Shown here: piece by piece, positions 1-10,437 of the stretch
How positions within the stretch are numbered: the stretch's first letter is position 1
Layout: each line of letters begins with the position of its first letter
Source: Rattus norvegicus
Taxonomy: Eukaryota; Chordata; Mammalia; Rodentia; Muridae
Length of the DNA: 64,000 nt
Assembly (NCBI RefSeq): GCF_036323735.1
Contig: NC_086025.1
Location: 110,220,688 to 110,284,687 of the forward strand
Direction: 5' to 3'
Program-made: the position numbers and the translations under genes
The notes under the pieces: model-generated
Seen by the model: only the letters and a program-made list of their open reading frames with translations
The model's database searches: none
What the model was told of the DNA's origin: nothing

Positions 1-766
1 GACAGCAGAGGAGATGAACAGCCTGTGCTCTGGACTGAATTCATGAAGCCTGTGAACTGCCTAGAGCTCTCAAGTGCTGCTGGGAAGGTGTTTATGGCAG
101 GCAAGGAAGCAGCCACTCAGGTTGGCAGATTCCAACCATTCCAGGAGCTGTGAGGACTCACTTCTTCTCTATAATTGTGAGGATTGTTGAGGAGGAACAG
201 AAGAAAAAAAAAAAAAAGCTTTAAGAACTCATAGGATCCAGCCTACCCATGGTGTGTGTGCTTCTAAGAGGCAGAGCCCTTTGTCCTTTGTGTCACCCTG
301 AGGACTCTGTGCTATTGTAGAGCTGTCTTCACAGTCACCACCACATCCCTTACAACCTATGACTTGTGTGAGAACTCCGTGGGCGCTTCAGGCCCCTCAC
401 TGGGCAGCACCGTGGCACTTCTATTAGAGCTTGAGCTTTTCAGGCACTGCTCCTGGAACAGATGGGTGATTCAGCCACCACCCTTAGCAATGACCGCCAC
501 CCCTGGAATTTGGAGAATAGATTAAGATGTTTTCGTTAGTGACTCTGATGTAGAAAATCTTGGGGAACAGTTTGAACGTCAGAAGTGCACACTCTTAATA
601 GTTAAGCTAGAGGTTTTTTATGGTCAGGGAACAAAAACAATAGTAGCTCAGTTGGCACTAGCTAATGTGACTCACTTGCTAAAGCTGGGCTGGTAGTCAA
701 GGTGTGATTAATTGCTTGTACCCATTTTTGCCCTCGACTTCCTGATATGATTTAATACAATTTCTT

Positions 767-865
767 TCTTCTTCTTTTTTTTTTTTTTCCGGAGCTGAGG
801 ACCGAACCCAGGACCTTGCGCTTGCTAGGCAAGCGCTCTACCACTGAGCTAAATCCCCAACCCCC
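767..865 (-). repeat. ID SINE (tRNA-Ala/BC1-derived), minus strand
   Basis: The T-rich tail (about 773-788) followed by the ID body reads in reverse. The tRNA-like B-box region and the ending CTAAATCCCCAACCCC are intact. It is flanked by a perfect 15-bp target-site duplication, TTAATACAATTTCTT, at 752-766 and 866-880, showing a recent LINE-driven insertion. Confidence 0.93.
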
Positions 866-1382
866 TTAATACAATTTCTTAAGGGGTAGATAGGCGACTT
901 GAGGATTTAAAGTAGAAATGTCCAGTTGGGTTTTTTTTTTTAATGCAAAAGTTTAGATTGGTGATTCTTTTAAGGTTTTTATGAGGTTTCTTTTTAAGAT
1001 AAATAATAACTGATTTTTTCCCCTTTGTAACCTCAAAAGCTGCCTGCCAGTCAAGAGAAACTGGCTGAAAAAAAAAAAAAAAACTACCCTGCTTGCTCAC
1101 ACTTGGTTAATCTCTTTGTTAATCTATAACGAGTTGCTTAGTTACAGATGTATGTGGATTTTTGGCAATAATCTGTTTTCACATTTGTTTTTCACCCAAA
1201 AACATCTGATCATGTGAGCACATTGGGAAACATTTTTCTCTTATGTATATTTTTTGTAATCATTCACTTAGAGAAAAACAGAGTGTAAGGGCGTTGTGAT
1301 TTTTGTATTGCTTGAAAGATTTTGCTGGGATATATAAGCTGTGGGAGAAGAAAGTTGTTGGGAGCTTTTTTCCATCCACCAA

Positions 1383-1384
<2 letters not shown>

Positions 1385-1424
<40 letters not shown>

Positions 1425-1487
1425 TATAATCCATTGGAGCTTGTTGGAGTTGGCTCCATCCACCAATGTAGGCATGCATGTCTGTGT

Positions 1488-1544
<57 letters not shown>
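1385..1544. repeat. Facing (GT)n and (CA)n microsatellites
   Basis: A GT tract at 1385-1422 is followed after about 70 bp by a CA tract at 1492-1544. The two are complementary, so they could pair as a long hairpin. Both sit inside a degenerate repeated unit (see findings). The cysteine/valine and threonine/histidine ORFs in this area are artefacts of the tracts. Confidence 0.95.
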
Positions 1545-1545
<1 letters not shown>

Positions 1546-1990
1546 CCCCATTCCACCAATGTGTAAATGTCTATGTCTATGTCTGTCTGCCTGTACGTGG
1601 AGTTGTTGGAGCTTGCTTGTCTTGCTTCATCCACCCAATGTGTATATATTTTTCTTCTTTCCTTTTGTCTACTTGCTGGCTACTGTCAGTAGCAGCCCCT
1701 ACCAAGGTTCCATCAGCACTGGCCCCCACTGACTCTATGACCCCCTTCAGTTTCAGTTTACCCTGGTGTTGAAGCTGGTCTTTGGCATATAATTGCCCAG
1801 CTGTCATTAGGATGCTGTATGTGTGGGATGAGCAACAGGGGCAGGACCCATTGCTGGTTTAGGGCAATGGCTTCAGGGGCTCTGTGCCCCACAGGAGACA
1901 GAGTGCTACCTCAAGGTCAGAAGGACATATATATAGATCATACACGGCAGGCTCAGCATAACTGCTCATAGCAGGAAGGTTAGAGAGATC

Positions 1991-1996
1991 TTTATT
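1991..1996 (-). terminator. Vps28: Poly(A) signal of Vps28 (AATAAA)
   Basis: TTTATT on the plus strand reads AATAAA on the minus strand, 100 nt past the Vps28 stop codon at 2096-2098. This implies a very short 3' UTR ending near 1970-1980. Confidence 0.85.
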
Positions 1997-2095
1997 GTGG
2001 GCGATGTCCTGACAATATAGACATGTGGGACAGGTGTAGACACAGGGAGCTGAGGCGTCACATCTCCATCAGTCTCTTTCTTGCCTCGATGACAC

Positions 2096-4852
2096 TCAGG
2101 AGTGTAGGAAGCGGTTGAAGGCATTGTAAGCTGACTCCAGATCGAAGAGCATCTGGCGAACTTGGGAGTCATCTAGCTCATCAGAGGCCGACATACCACT
2201 CAGGGTCTGCAGCCTAGGGGCACAGGCACAAGAGTGTATGAGGAGTGGGACTGTGATGTCACCATGAGGCTCAGTCTGCCCAAGAAAGCCACTCACCACT
2301 GGCTGACTGTTTGGCGGCCCTCAAAGTCTGGAGGCAGGTGGCTCATTCTGTGCATGGTCTCCATTAGCTCCCGCAGGTCTGGCTGGATCTACAGACACAA
2401 GTGCTATCCTCGTGAGACCCTATGTACCTTGCTCTGCTCCCCTCCATCCAGGCCCGGGCTCCCTGCCCAACTTCTGCACCTCGTCCATGGCGCGGATCTC
2501 CAGACGCAGCTTGTCCATGACTGTAATGAAGAGCTGGGAGGAGCATATGCATTAGGCATCTCCTACTCAGTTGGGGTTCAGAGACCCTTTATAGCTTAGA
2601 GGCCGATTACAAGGGCCAGGGCCCCACCCATTTTCCTCCACACCCCATACTGGGGCTCCTTCCTGCTTGGGGGAGGGAGCTATACCAAAGACCTGCCTAA
2701 GCTGACCTTCTGGGCCTATGCACATTTGGGACAACTGTGAGAGTTATCTGGGAACCTGGAAAGCATTCCTACACAACTCCCTCAATCCAGCATCCTGCCA
2801 GAGTAGATCCTGGTCCCCTTTGTGGGAAGGAACTCAGGTGGGCCTTAGGCTCCATGGATGCTTCTCACCCTCCTCACAGCTGAGATGATCTCTCCCAAGG
2901 TACTGCTTTGGTCCAGAAACCCCAAGAGTACATATTTATGACTGACACAGGCCGGCAGTCCCTTCCCTCTAATGCGCACAGGGCCCTCCCAGGAGCTGTG
3001 GGACACACCGAGACGACGTCCGCAATACAGCGGTTGAGATTGCCCTTGTCGTCCTTGATGGTGATGGGTCGGTCCTCTTTGATCCGCTCCATAGCAAGTG
3101 GGCAGTCCAGCTGAGGAGAACAGACATGGGTACTGGGCATCATGGGGCCTCCAGGGCTCCAGGGTCTCATACCACATCCCACCACACCCTCTCCTGCGGG
3201 GATGGAAGAGAGGACCTGCTAACTCACTCTGAACTTTCGGCAAAATTCATCAATGGAGCTGATCTCTGAGCCTTGGACCTGCCGGAAGGCAGCTTTGTAC
3301 TGGACCAGGAGCCTGGAGCAGGCTGCAGTGTACCTAGAGAGGGGACCGGTTGCTTCTGAAGGCTGAGAACGGTCGAGCTTGGCTCATCGTGCTCTCCCTG
3401 AACAATTCTAGGTGCAGCAGCTTTCATGGTAGGCTAGGAGGGCCAAGGGCTTCCTGTTGGGTCTATGTGGGAAGAGAGCTCTGCACAAGAGCAGGGAGGT
3501 ATAACAGAAATAGAATGACAACAGGGGATCTGTGTGGGCTGATCTGGAACTCTGCACAAGAGCCGGATGTCTGTTCCATTTGCCTTAGACCAGGTGTCGG
3601 ACCTCCATTACCACCTGGCGGCTCCTGGTCTAGTCAAACCCGCTTGTCATCTGTGGACAAAGCATCAGCATCCACCCCGGGTACCTAGACTGGACAGTGA
3701 TACCTTAGACTAGGCTGCCCAAGGCTCTAGTTTGCCTTCCGAATTCAGAACCGTACCCACCCTTGCAAAAGGATCCCGCCCTGAAACCGGCAGCAACAAG
3801 GAACACCCCTCATAGCTCGGGCTCCTGTGTGCTGCCTGGTAAACCCACAAGCTTCGTGGAAGGGAGAAACATGCTACTGAGGACTGGTGGCCATCAATGT
3901 CTGAAGCCACAGGCTTGCTCACTCATTGGGGGTGACGCAGTCCTTGATGTATGCCTTCTCCAGCGCTTGCATCGTTTTCACCACCGCAAAGAGCTCCGCC
4001 ATGTTGTCATACCTAAGAGAAAGCCACCCATGGCAGAGCCCGGCCCAGCTCTCCCTGGAAGATATTCCTCAGGGACTGTCTCCCTAGCCCCTCCCCTGCT
4101 GTGGTGGTGGGTTTGAGAGGCTGGCTGGCTGCATATGTGTGTGACACTTGACTTACTTCTCCCGCTCCCGGGCATTCTTGTACAACTTTACTTCCTGTTG
4201 GAAAAGTGGGCAAGTCAGTCAGCATCACTGGGTGATTACAGAACCAGTGACAGCCATATGGTGTTTGTGGTGGCACGGCCAGGTAAGTATCTATTACTTA
4301 CCTCGTATAGCTCCGGCTTGTTCCCAGGGGCTGCAACAGAGCAAGGAAGAGCTGACAAGGGATCACAAGGTGACCCCAGGACAGGCCCATTTCATACGTC
4401 CCAAGACGATGTCTCCCATGGCATGTCCCATAGAGGTCAAAGGAAGCTACAGAATAGGGGCTCTTGCCTCACCTCCTACCAATGTGGCTTCAGAGAGGCT
4501 ACAGATTGCTAGGTTTAGCTCTCTACCTCCATCAAGATGACTGTAGTTTGTTTACAGAACCATGATTTGGTTCAAATAAAAGTCTTTTACATGCTTCACA
4601 ACCTGGGGTTGGAGTCCCAGAGTTGCTCAGGATGCCAGAGGTTCTGGCCATGTTGGCTGGGCCCTCAGAATTCTACCATAAATAGCTCTGGCTCTAGTCA
4701 CTCCCCAGGGTCTATGGATATGGGATAAAGGTAGCAGTGTGGTCCTTTCCCAACAGCCCCTGCAGCAGGGGAAGCCTGGGCCCCTTCACTTCCTCCCAGT
4801 TTAGGCTACACTCACCTCCAACACCAGGAGTAGCTGGGATCCCGTGAAACAT
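2096..4852 (-). CDS. Vps28: VPS28, ESCRT-I subunit (221 aa)
   Basis: VPS28 is a subunit of the cytosolic/endosomal ESCRT-I complex, which sorts ubiquitinated cargo into multivesicular bodies. Coding exons in transcript order: 4816-4852, 4302-4330, 4157-4194, 3923-4012, 3228-3333, 3009-3110, 2480-2533, 2297-2388, 2096-2213. All have GT/AG junctions, and the sum is 666 nt, giving 221 aa, the same length as human VPS28. The protein starts MFHGIPATPG and ends FDLESAYNAFNRFLHS. In the family the N-terminal part (about 1-120) packs with TSG101/VPS37, and the C-terminal four-helix bundle (about 124-221, from LDCPLAMERI onward) binds the ESCRT-II subunit VPS36. The start ATG lies 1 nt inside its exon if the acceptor is CCTGCAG, so the 5' UTR comes mainly from an upstream noncoding exon. 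Nothing is broken. Assignment is by direct recognition of the protein. Confidence 0.98.
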
Positions 4853-5665
4853 CCTGCAGGCCTGTCAGCTACAGCACAAGAGACCTGGGAGGCAGAGCCA
4901 GCACTAACTCAAGGATCCCCTTATACCTCAAGAACTGGGCTCTGGGGATCGGAGCATTGTGAACAGCTTTCCTGCTCTCTACAGGAACAACGCAGGATGC
5001 TAAAGGGCTGTCACAGGGCAGTTAGGCTTTGAGGATGAACACTGAAGGGTGTGGGTGCCATGGGAGCCTTGGTTAGGGCAGGGAAGAGCAGCTGTTAGAA
5101 TTGGGGCAGCATCTTGGGCACAGGGGAACACTGTTGCAGCTCCTTCCATTGGAACTTAACTGAGAACTAGGTGTCCAGGGCTTTCTGAGTGTGAGGGGAA
5201 GTGTGGAGGTGGGTTTTACCCTCTGTGGGAGATACTAGATACTGAATAAAGGCAAACTTATTGGTTGATGCAGTCTAGGAGTGGTGGAGGCAGGGCCAGG
5301 GATAGGTCCTGTCTAATCAGGACTTGGTGTCAATGCCTTAGCCAGCTCAGAAACGCCTCAGTATTTGAAACGGGGTGAAAACAAAAGTTCAGGGAAGGTA
5401 GGCAAATTGGGATGGAGTGGCCTGATGAAGAGCCAGAGCTACTGAGGTCTCAGGAGCTAGGAACAGCCGGCAGAGTCACAGAAGAAAGGTGGGTACCCTC
5501 AGTCAGGGGAACCTGAGCTGTGAACCAGAAAAGCCACCTGACAGCGCCCATCGCCTGAGACACTGGCCGCGCGGCAAGGGCCGCAGAGCCCTAAAGGAGA
5601 AGGGACCGAGACACCTAGCCCAAGGGTTCCCACGAGGAGGGGACCCGCCCACTGCCGCTGTGTAC

Positions 5666-5830
5666 CTGGGGCGTTTGGAGTCCCGGAGATGGCGACAGAA
5701 GCTCGGTGCTCGCTTTTTCCGCCTGCGCCTGCCGGGAAACCCGATCGGCAGCTCGGCGCTCATTCTCCAACTTGAGCCTACGCACATAGCAAGCCCAATC
5801 CGTAGGTCGGCACTCAACTTCTTTGCCTGA
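5666..5830 (-). promoter_or_regulatory. Vps28: Vps28 noncoding exon 1 and promoter (approximate)
   Basis: The minus strand has a donor-like CCCAG|GTACA with the last exon base at 5666, in a locally CpG-richer stretch about 0.8 kb upstream of the coding start. An untranslated first exon is expected because the first coding exon begins almost at its ATG. The transcription start (about 5750-5830) is inferred; no TATA box is visible. Confidence 0.5.
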
Positions 5831-5866
5831 GCTTGCGCTCTGGAGTAGCTCCGCCCCTCAAGGCTT

Positions 5867-5951
5867 CCCCCCCGCCCGGAGCTGGGGACCGAACCCAGGG
5901 CCTTGCGCTTGCTAGGCAAGCGCTCTACCACTGAGCCAAATCCCCAACCCA
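5867..5951 (-). repeat. ID SINE in the Vps28-Tonsl gap
   Basis: A minus-strand ID element with an unusually short pyrimidine tail. It is flanked by a perfect 14-bp duplication, GCCCCTCAAGGCTT, at 5853-5866 and 5952-5965. It sits between the Tonsl poly(A) signal (6026) and the presumed Vps28 transcription start, a gap of only about 250 bp. Confidence 0.92.
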
Positions 5952-6025
5952 GCCCCTCAAGGCTTTTAAGCCTCACATCGCCCACCCTTTTTGTAGTCAG
6001 CCACAGGAATGAGATAGCAGCATAA

Positions 6026-6031
6026 TTTATT
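6026..6031 (-). terminator. Tonsl: Poly(A) signal of Tonsl (AATAAA)
   Basis: TTTATT on plus reads AATAAA on minus, 53 nt past the Tonsl stop codon (6084-6086). The poly-T run on plus at about 6040-6060 lies in the short 3' UTR. Confidence 0.85.
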
Positions 6032-6083
6032 AAGGTTTTTTTTTTTCTTTTTTTTTTTTTTGGCAGAAACGGCAGGGCCAGGG

Positions 6084-7967
6084 TCAGAGGCATTTAAAGA
6101 AGAGCTTGGAACCTTGGTTCAGTGTGCACGCACCCGCCGGCAGTCTCTGACACAGGGTGTCTCGGTCTTTTGTGGTCAGGTCTTTGCTGCACAACTGCAG
6201 CTCCTGCAACTGCGAGAGGATCTTGTCCCAGAGGTCAGAGTTCAGGGGCCCCTGAATGGAGCAGCCTGTGGGGGTGAGAGGACGTAGGTTTAACTTGCAC
6301 ACCCACAGGAGGCATAGTGCTCATGTTGTACCTCAGAGTCTACGTTTGGGTTTGTCCCATCATAAAAAGGACTCAATCAATATATCTGTACCATGGGCCC
6401 ATGGATCTCTGGAGGCTACTGAATGCCAGGACTTTGATCATCAAGCCAGAGATCCCAGTAGGCTCAAGGATACATATATCATGGAACTGGATAAAAGGAC
6501 ACAGATACCAGAAATACCAATGTGTTGGACGGAGGGGGTAAGGTACAGGAGAAACCCAGGAGCTCCCCTGTGTTCAGCCTTTATCCTCCAAGGGCACAGC
6601 CTGCCACTCTCAAATCTCAGATGGGCAAGGCAAAGCCAGGCCAGGCCATCAGGTACACCTCTAAGGTGGAGAATGCTTTAGTGCAACAGAACAAGTTACC
6701 TTATTAGTAGGTACTGTCTGAGTGTGTGGGGGGTGGGGTGGGGGGGTGGGGGGGTTGAGAGAGCGAGCACCCCTTTGGTGGAGCTTGCATTATTTTGAGT
6801 GGCTTCCGGCTCACAAGAATGAGGAAAGAAGGCTCCTGTAAGTGATGATGATGTGCTCTCTTGACCCAGAAAACCCCACAATATGCAAATCAAGAGGTCC
6901 AAATCATGCCTGCCCTGGTGGCACCCACCTTTAATCTCAGTACTCTCCAGGTAGACAGGAACCATTACAGAGTTCCAGAATAGCCAGGACTAAAAGAGGT
7001 TCAAATCTTGAATTCCTGTGGTGCAGCCTAGGCTGTGAGGGCATGCATGTGTATCTGAAAAATGCCACTTTAAAGAAGCAGAGTGCTGTTCCAGAGGTCT
7101 ATAAGGGTGGAGTTGGGAGATTTTCACCAGGCCAGACAGTCAGCCAGTGGCCCCCAGAGTGCTGGTTTTGATGAATTTACAGGGTTTGGGTATAGATTCT
7201 CTCTATTCACGAAGCAAAAGAACACTGTTTTTTTTTTTTTTTTTCTTTTCTTTTCTTTTTTTCGGAGCTGGGGACCGAACCCAGGGCCTTGCGCTTCCTA
7301 GGCAAGCGCTCTACCACTGAGCTAAATCCCCAACCCCCAAAGGAACACTGTTGAACTTACAGAGTTCATGGTGGACTAACCCATGAGTTCCCCCTGCCTC
7401 AGTAAGATGATGCTCACTGAAGAGGAACAAACTGTTCCTAGCCAAAAGAGGAGTCTGCACAGAAGAAAAGGTATCCCAAAGAAAGAGCCGGGCGGTGGTG
7501 GCGCACACCGTTAGCCCCAGCGCTCAGGGATCAGAGGCAGGCAGATCTCTATGAGTTCAAGGCCATTCTGGTTTACACAGTGAGTTCCAGGGCTGCTAGG
7601 CATACACAGAGAAACCCTGTCTGAAAACAAAACAACACAACAAAAACCTGAAGAAACAAAAATCGTGCCACAGGAGTTAAATAAATGTAAACTGGATCTG
7701 GAGACGGCTGACAGCTCTGCTCTCGCAGAGGACCTCGTTGGGTTTCCAGCCCCTACATGGTAACTCAGTCACCAGAAACTCCAGCGCTAGAGGTGCCAGA
7801 CATACACATTGTGTACAGACATACAGGAAAACCTAAATTTTTATAAAAGAAATTAGTTTTTAAAAATAAGCGCGGGGTTGGGGATTTAGCTCAGTGGTAG
7901 AGCGCTTGCCTAGGAAGCGCAAGGCCCTAGGTTCGGTCCCCAGCTCCGAAAAAAAGAACCAAAAAAA

Positions 7968-7998
<31 letters not shown>

Positions 7999-10388
7999 AT
8001 GCAAATAAAACTTTTAAAAAGGAATGACGAAGTATACCTGTGGAAAGGCCCTTAATGCTTTTCATTTTCATTGAAATTTTTATTTTGGGGGACTGGAGAG
8101 GTGGCTCAGTAGTTAAGAGCATTGACTGCTCTTCCAGAGGTCCTGAGTTCAATTTCCAGCAACCACATGGTGGCTCACAATCATCTGTAATGGGATCTGG
8201 TTGGTGTCTGCAGAGAGCAAGTGTCCTCATATACTCGGCAGTGGTGGCACACACCTTCAATTCCAGCACTCAGGAGGAAGAGGTAGGTGAGTCTCTGAGT
8301 TTGAGGCCAGCCTGGTTCCAGGACAGCTAGAGCTACATACAGAAACCTTGTCTCGGAAAACTAAAATAAATAGAATTTTTAAATTGCTTCTATGTGTCGT
8401 GTTTCATTTTCATTGGCATGTGTTATCTGTGTACCACGTGAAACCAGGCTGCCTGCAGAGGCCAGAAGGCAGCTTCAGATCCCCTGGAACTGGAGTTACA
8501 GAGGTTGTGAGCTGTGTGGATGCTGAGGTTTGAAACAGGGTCTCTGGAAGACCAACCTGAGTGCTGACCATTCCTCCAGCTCCTTTGGTTTTGTTGTTGG
8601 TGTTATTTTGAGAGAGGGCTTTACTATGTAGCTCAGGCCATGTTTGAGGCAGTCTGCCTTACCCTCTAGTGCTAGGTTATAGGTATGAGCTATACTGGTC
8701 CCTTCCTGAGCTACTCTGAGCCAGCAGTCAGTCAGTCTCACTCCTTGCCCTGGTTATACCACAAACTGCCGCCTTTCATCACAACAGCCTCGTGGAGTCT
8801 GGCTCATGGCAAAGTAAGCCCTGAGTTAGGTGAGGCATAGCAGGAGCCCCTGTTGTTCCTACCCCTTACCTGACAAGTCAAAGAAGCTGAGGCCTTGGGG
8901 CCGCTCCTGTAGGGCAGACAGGAGCTCCTCCAGACCGGCACAGCTGACCTCAGGGTTGGCGGACAGGTCCAGAGAGGTGAGTGAGGGGCAGCTAGGGAGA
9001 CATCTAGAATGACACGGGAAGTGAAGAGATGAGCTTGCAGGGAAGCCCTTGCCTTAGTGCTAGGGAAGGCTGCCCCAGTCAGACCCCTGACTCTGGGAGC
9101 CAGGGACATCAGGACCTCTCCAGGACCAGACAGAGAGGCAAGACTGCAGTGCCAGCTCTATACAGTTCCTGTCTTGAAAGGCAGCCGAAGGCTGGATCAG
9201 GGGCGGGGAGGGAATGCTTTACCTAGGAAAATAAAGGATAGGCCAGAGTGGGAAGCTCTCAAACCACAGGGGCATGGCAAGAAACTTAGGTAAGTATGCC
9301 TGCCAGAGCTGTCCCCGGTGAGTGTGGACGTCAGAAAGGGGTGACACCACCTGACCCATCTTCATGTCAGGAGAGTCAGTGGCTCAGGGATGGTATGTTA
9401 CCTGCTCAGTTCTCTCACAGCCTTGTCACTCAGGCAGTTTGCAGACAGGGTTAGGTGGGCCAGAGCACAGCCTTCCTGGGCGTAAGAACAGGGCAAAAGG
9501 CCATGCCTAGTGGGCTCCCATTCACCTTCCACCCAGCAGAGACCCACTACCAAGAAAGTTGTTTGGAGAAGGAAACACCTCTCTTCCTGGATAGGTACAG
9601 AGGCCTTGTAAAGACCACAGGGGCCTGGCGTGTCCCTTAGGACTTGCCTGAAAGTAACCCAGGAGTCCATGGGCGTTCTTCCCAACCCCTAGCCCTTCCC
9701 TCAGACTCTGCACAGCCTGGCAGAGGGTTTCAGCTGTAGGACTTGGGGTTTGGCAATCTACTGCACACCTCATACCTTGGTCAAGTATTTGATAACAGGC
9801 TCTATGAGACTCGAGTTGCTCTTGCTGGCTGCCACGGAGCTAAGCTCCAAATGTAGGAGGGTACAGGTGGGTAAGCTCTGCAGCACCCTTGCCAGGGCAG
9901 GAGCGCCGAGAGTATTGTAAGATAGGGACAAGGTCTTGAGGTGCTCAGCATCTGTACAGCAGAGGAACTTCTGTCAACCTAGTCAGTACCCCCTGCCCTT
10001 TCCCCACCCTAGAGTTCTGACCCCAGAAGCCCTGTGAATCATTTAGAGAAACTGCTACCCCTGAGCTTTTTGTGGGAAAACTGAGGAGCAATGGCTCTTG
10101 TCCAGTCTCCTGAGCCCAGTTTTTACCATTCCATATTCCTGGCTGCTGGGAACATGACGCTCTGGGCCAGGACACTTCTGAGTGAAAGTAAGGACACTGC
10201 TCTGACCACTGCTACCTAATCCCAGGCCCCTCCCTCTGCTGGGCTCTGCCGGGCAGTCCCAGCCCTCAGTGCTCTGTACTGAATCAGGCGGGCTCACAAT
10301 GAAACCAGCTCAGGAAAGTGGAAAACTTAAGCCACAGGTAAAGAGGGAGTCTGAGGGCAGACATGACCTCTCTGAAACCCTACGTGTG

Positions 10389-10437
<49 letters not shown>

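Larger units (their letters stand above)
1..1970. other. Intergenic flank left of Vps28 3' end
   Basis: I see no exon structure here. The stretch holds one minus-strand ID element (767-865), A/T-rich runs, and two facing dinucleotide tracts. In human the next gene to the left of VPS28 is SLC39A4, but nothing resembling its coding sequence is visible, so the window stops short of it. Open frames in this part are produced by the GT/CA tracts and are not genes. Confidence 0.6.

Noticed and set aside
300..530. Possible pseudogene fragment (a stop-free stretch reading TTYDLCENSVGASGPSLG)
   Set aside because: I could not match it to any family and it has no repeat or exon boundaries; too little to support a call.
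1260..1772. Several overlapping ORFs on both strands with Cys-Val or Thr-His runs
   Set aside because: They are translations of the GT/CA microsatellites, with no splice or start context.
5503..6093. 196-codon minus-strand ORF spanning the Vps28 promoter and Tonsl 3' UTR
   Set aside because: Includes a translated ID element and the poly-T run (Lys run). The real Tonsl stop is at 6084-6086 in another frame.
7873..7950. tRNA-like gene (A- and B-box sequence) at this and the other ID elements
   Set aside because: These are tRNA-Ala-derived ID SINEs with A tails and target-site duplications, not tRNA genes; B2 copies likewise.
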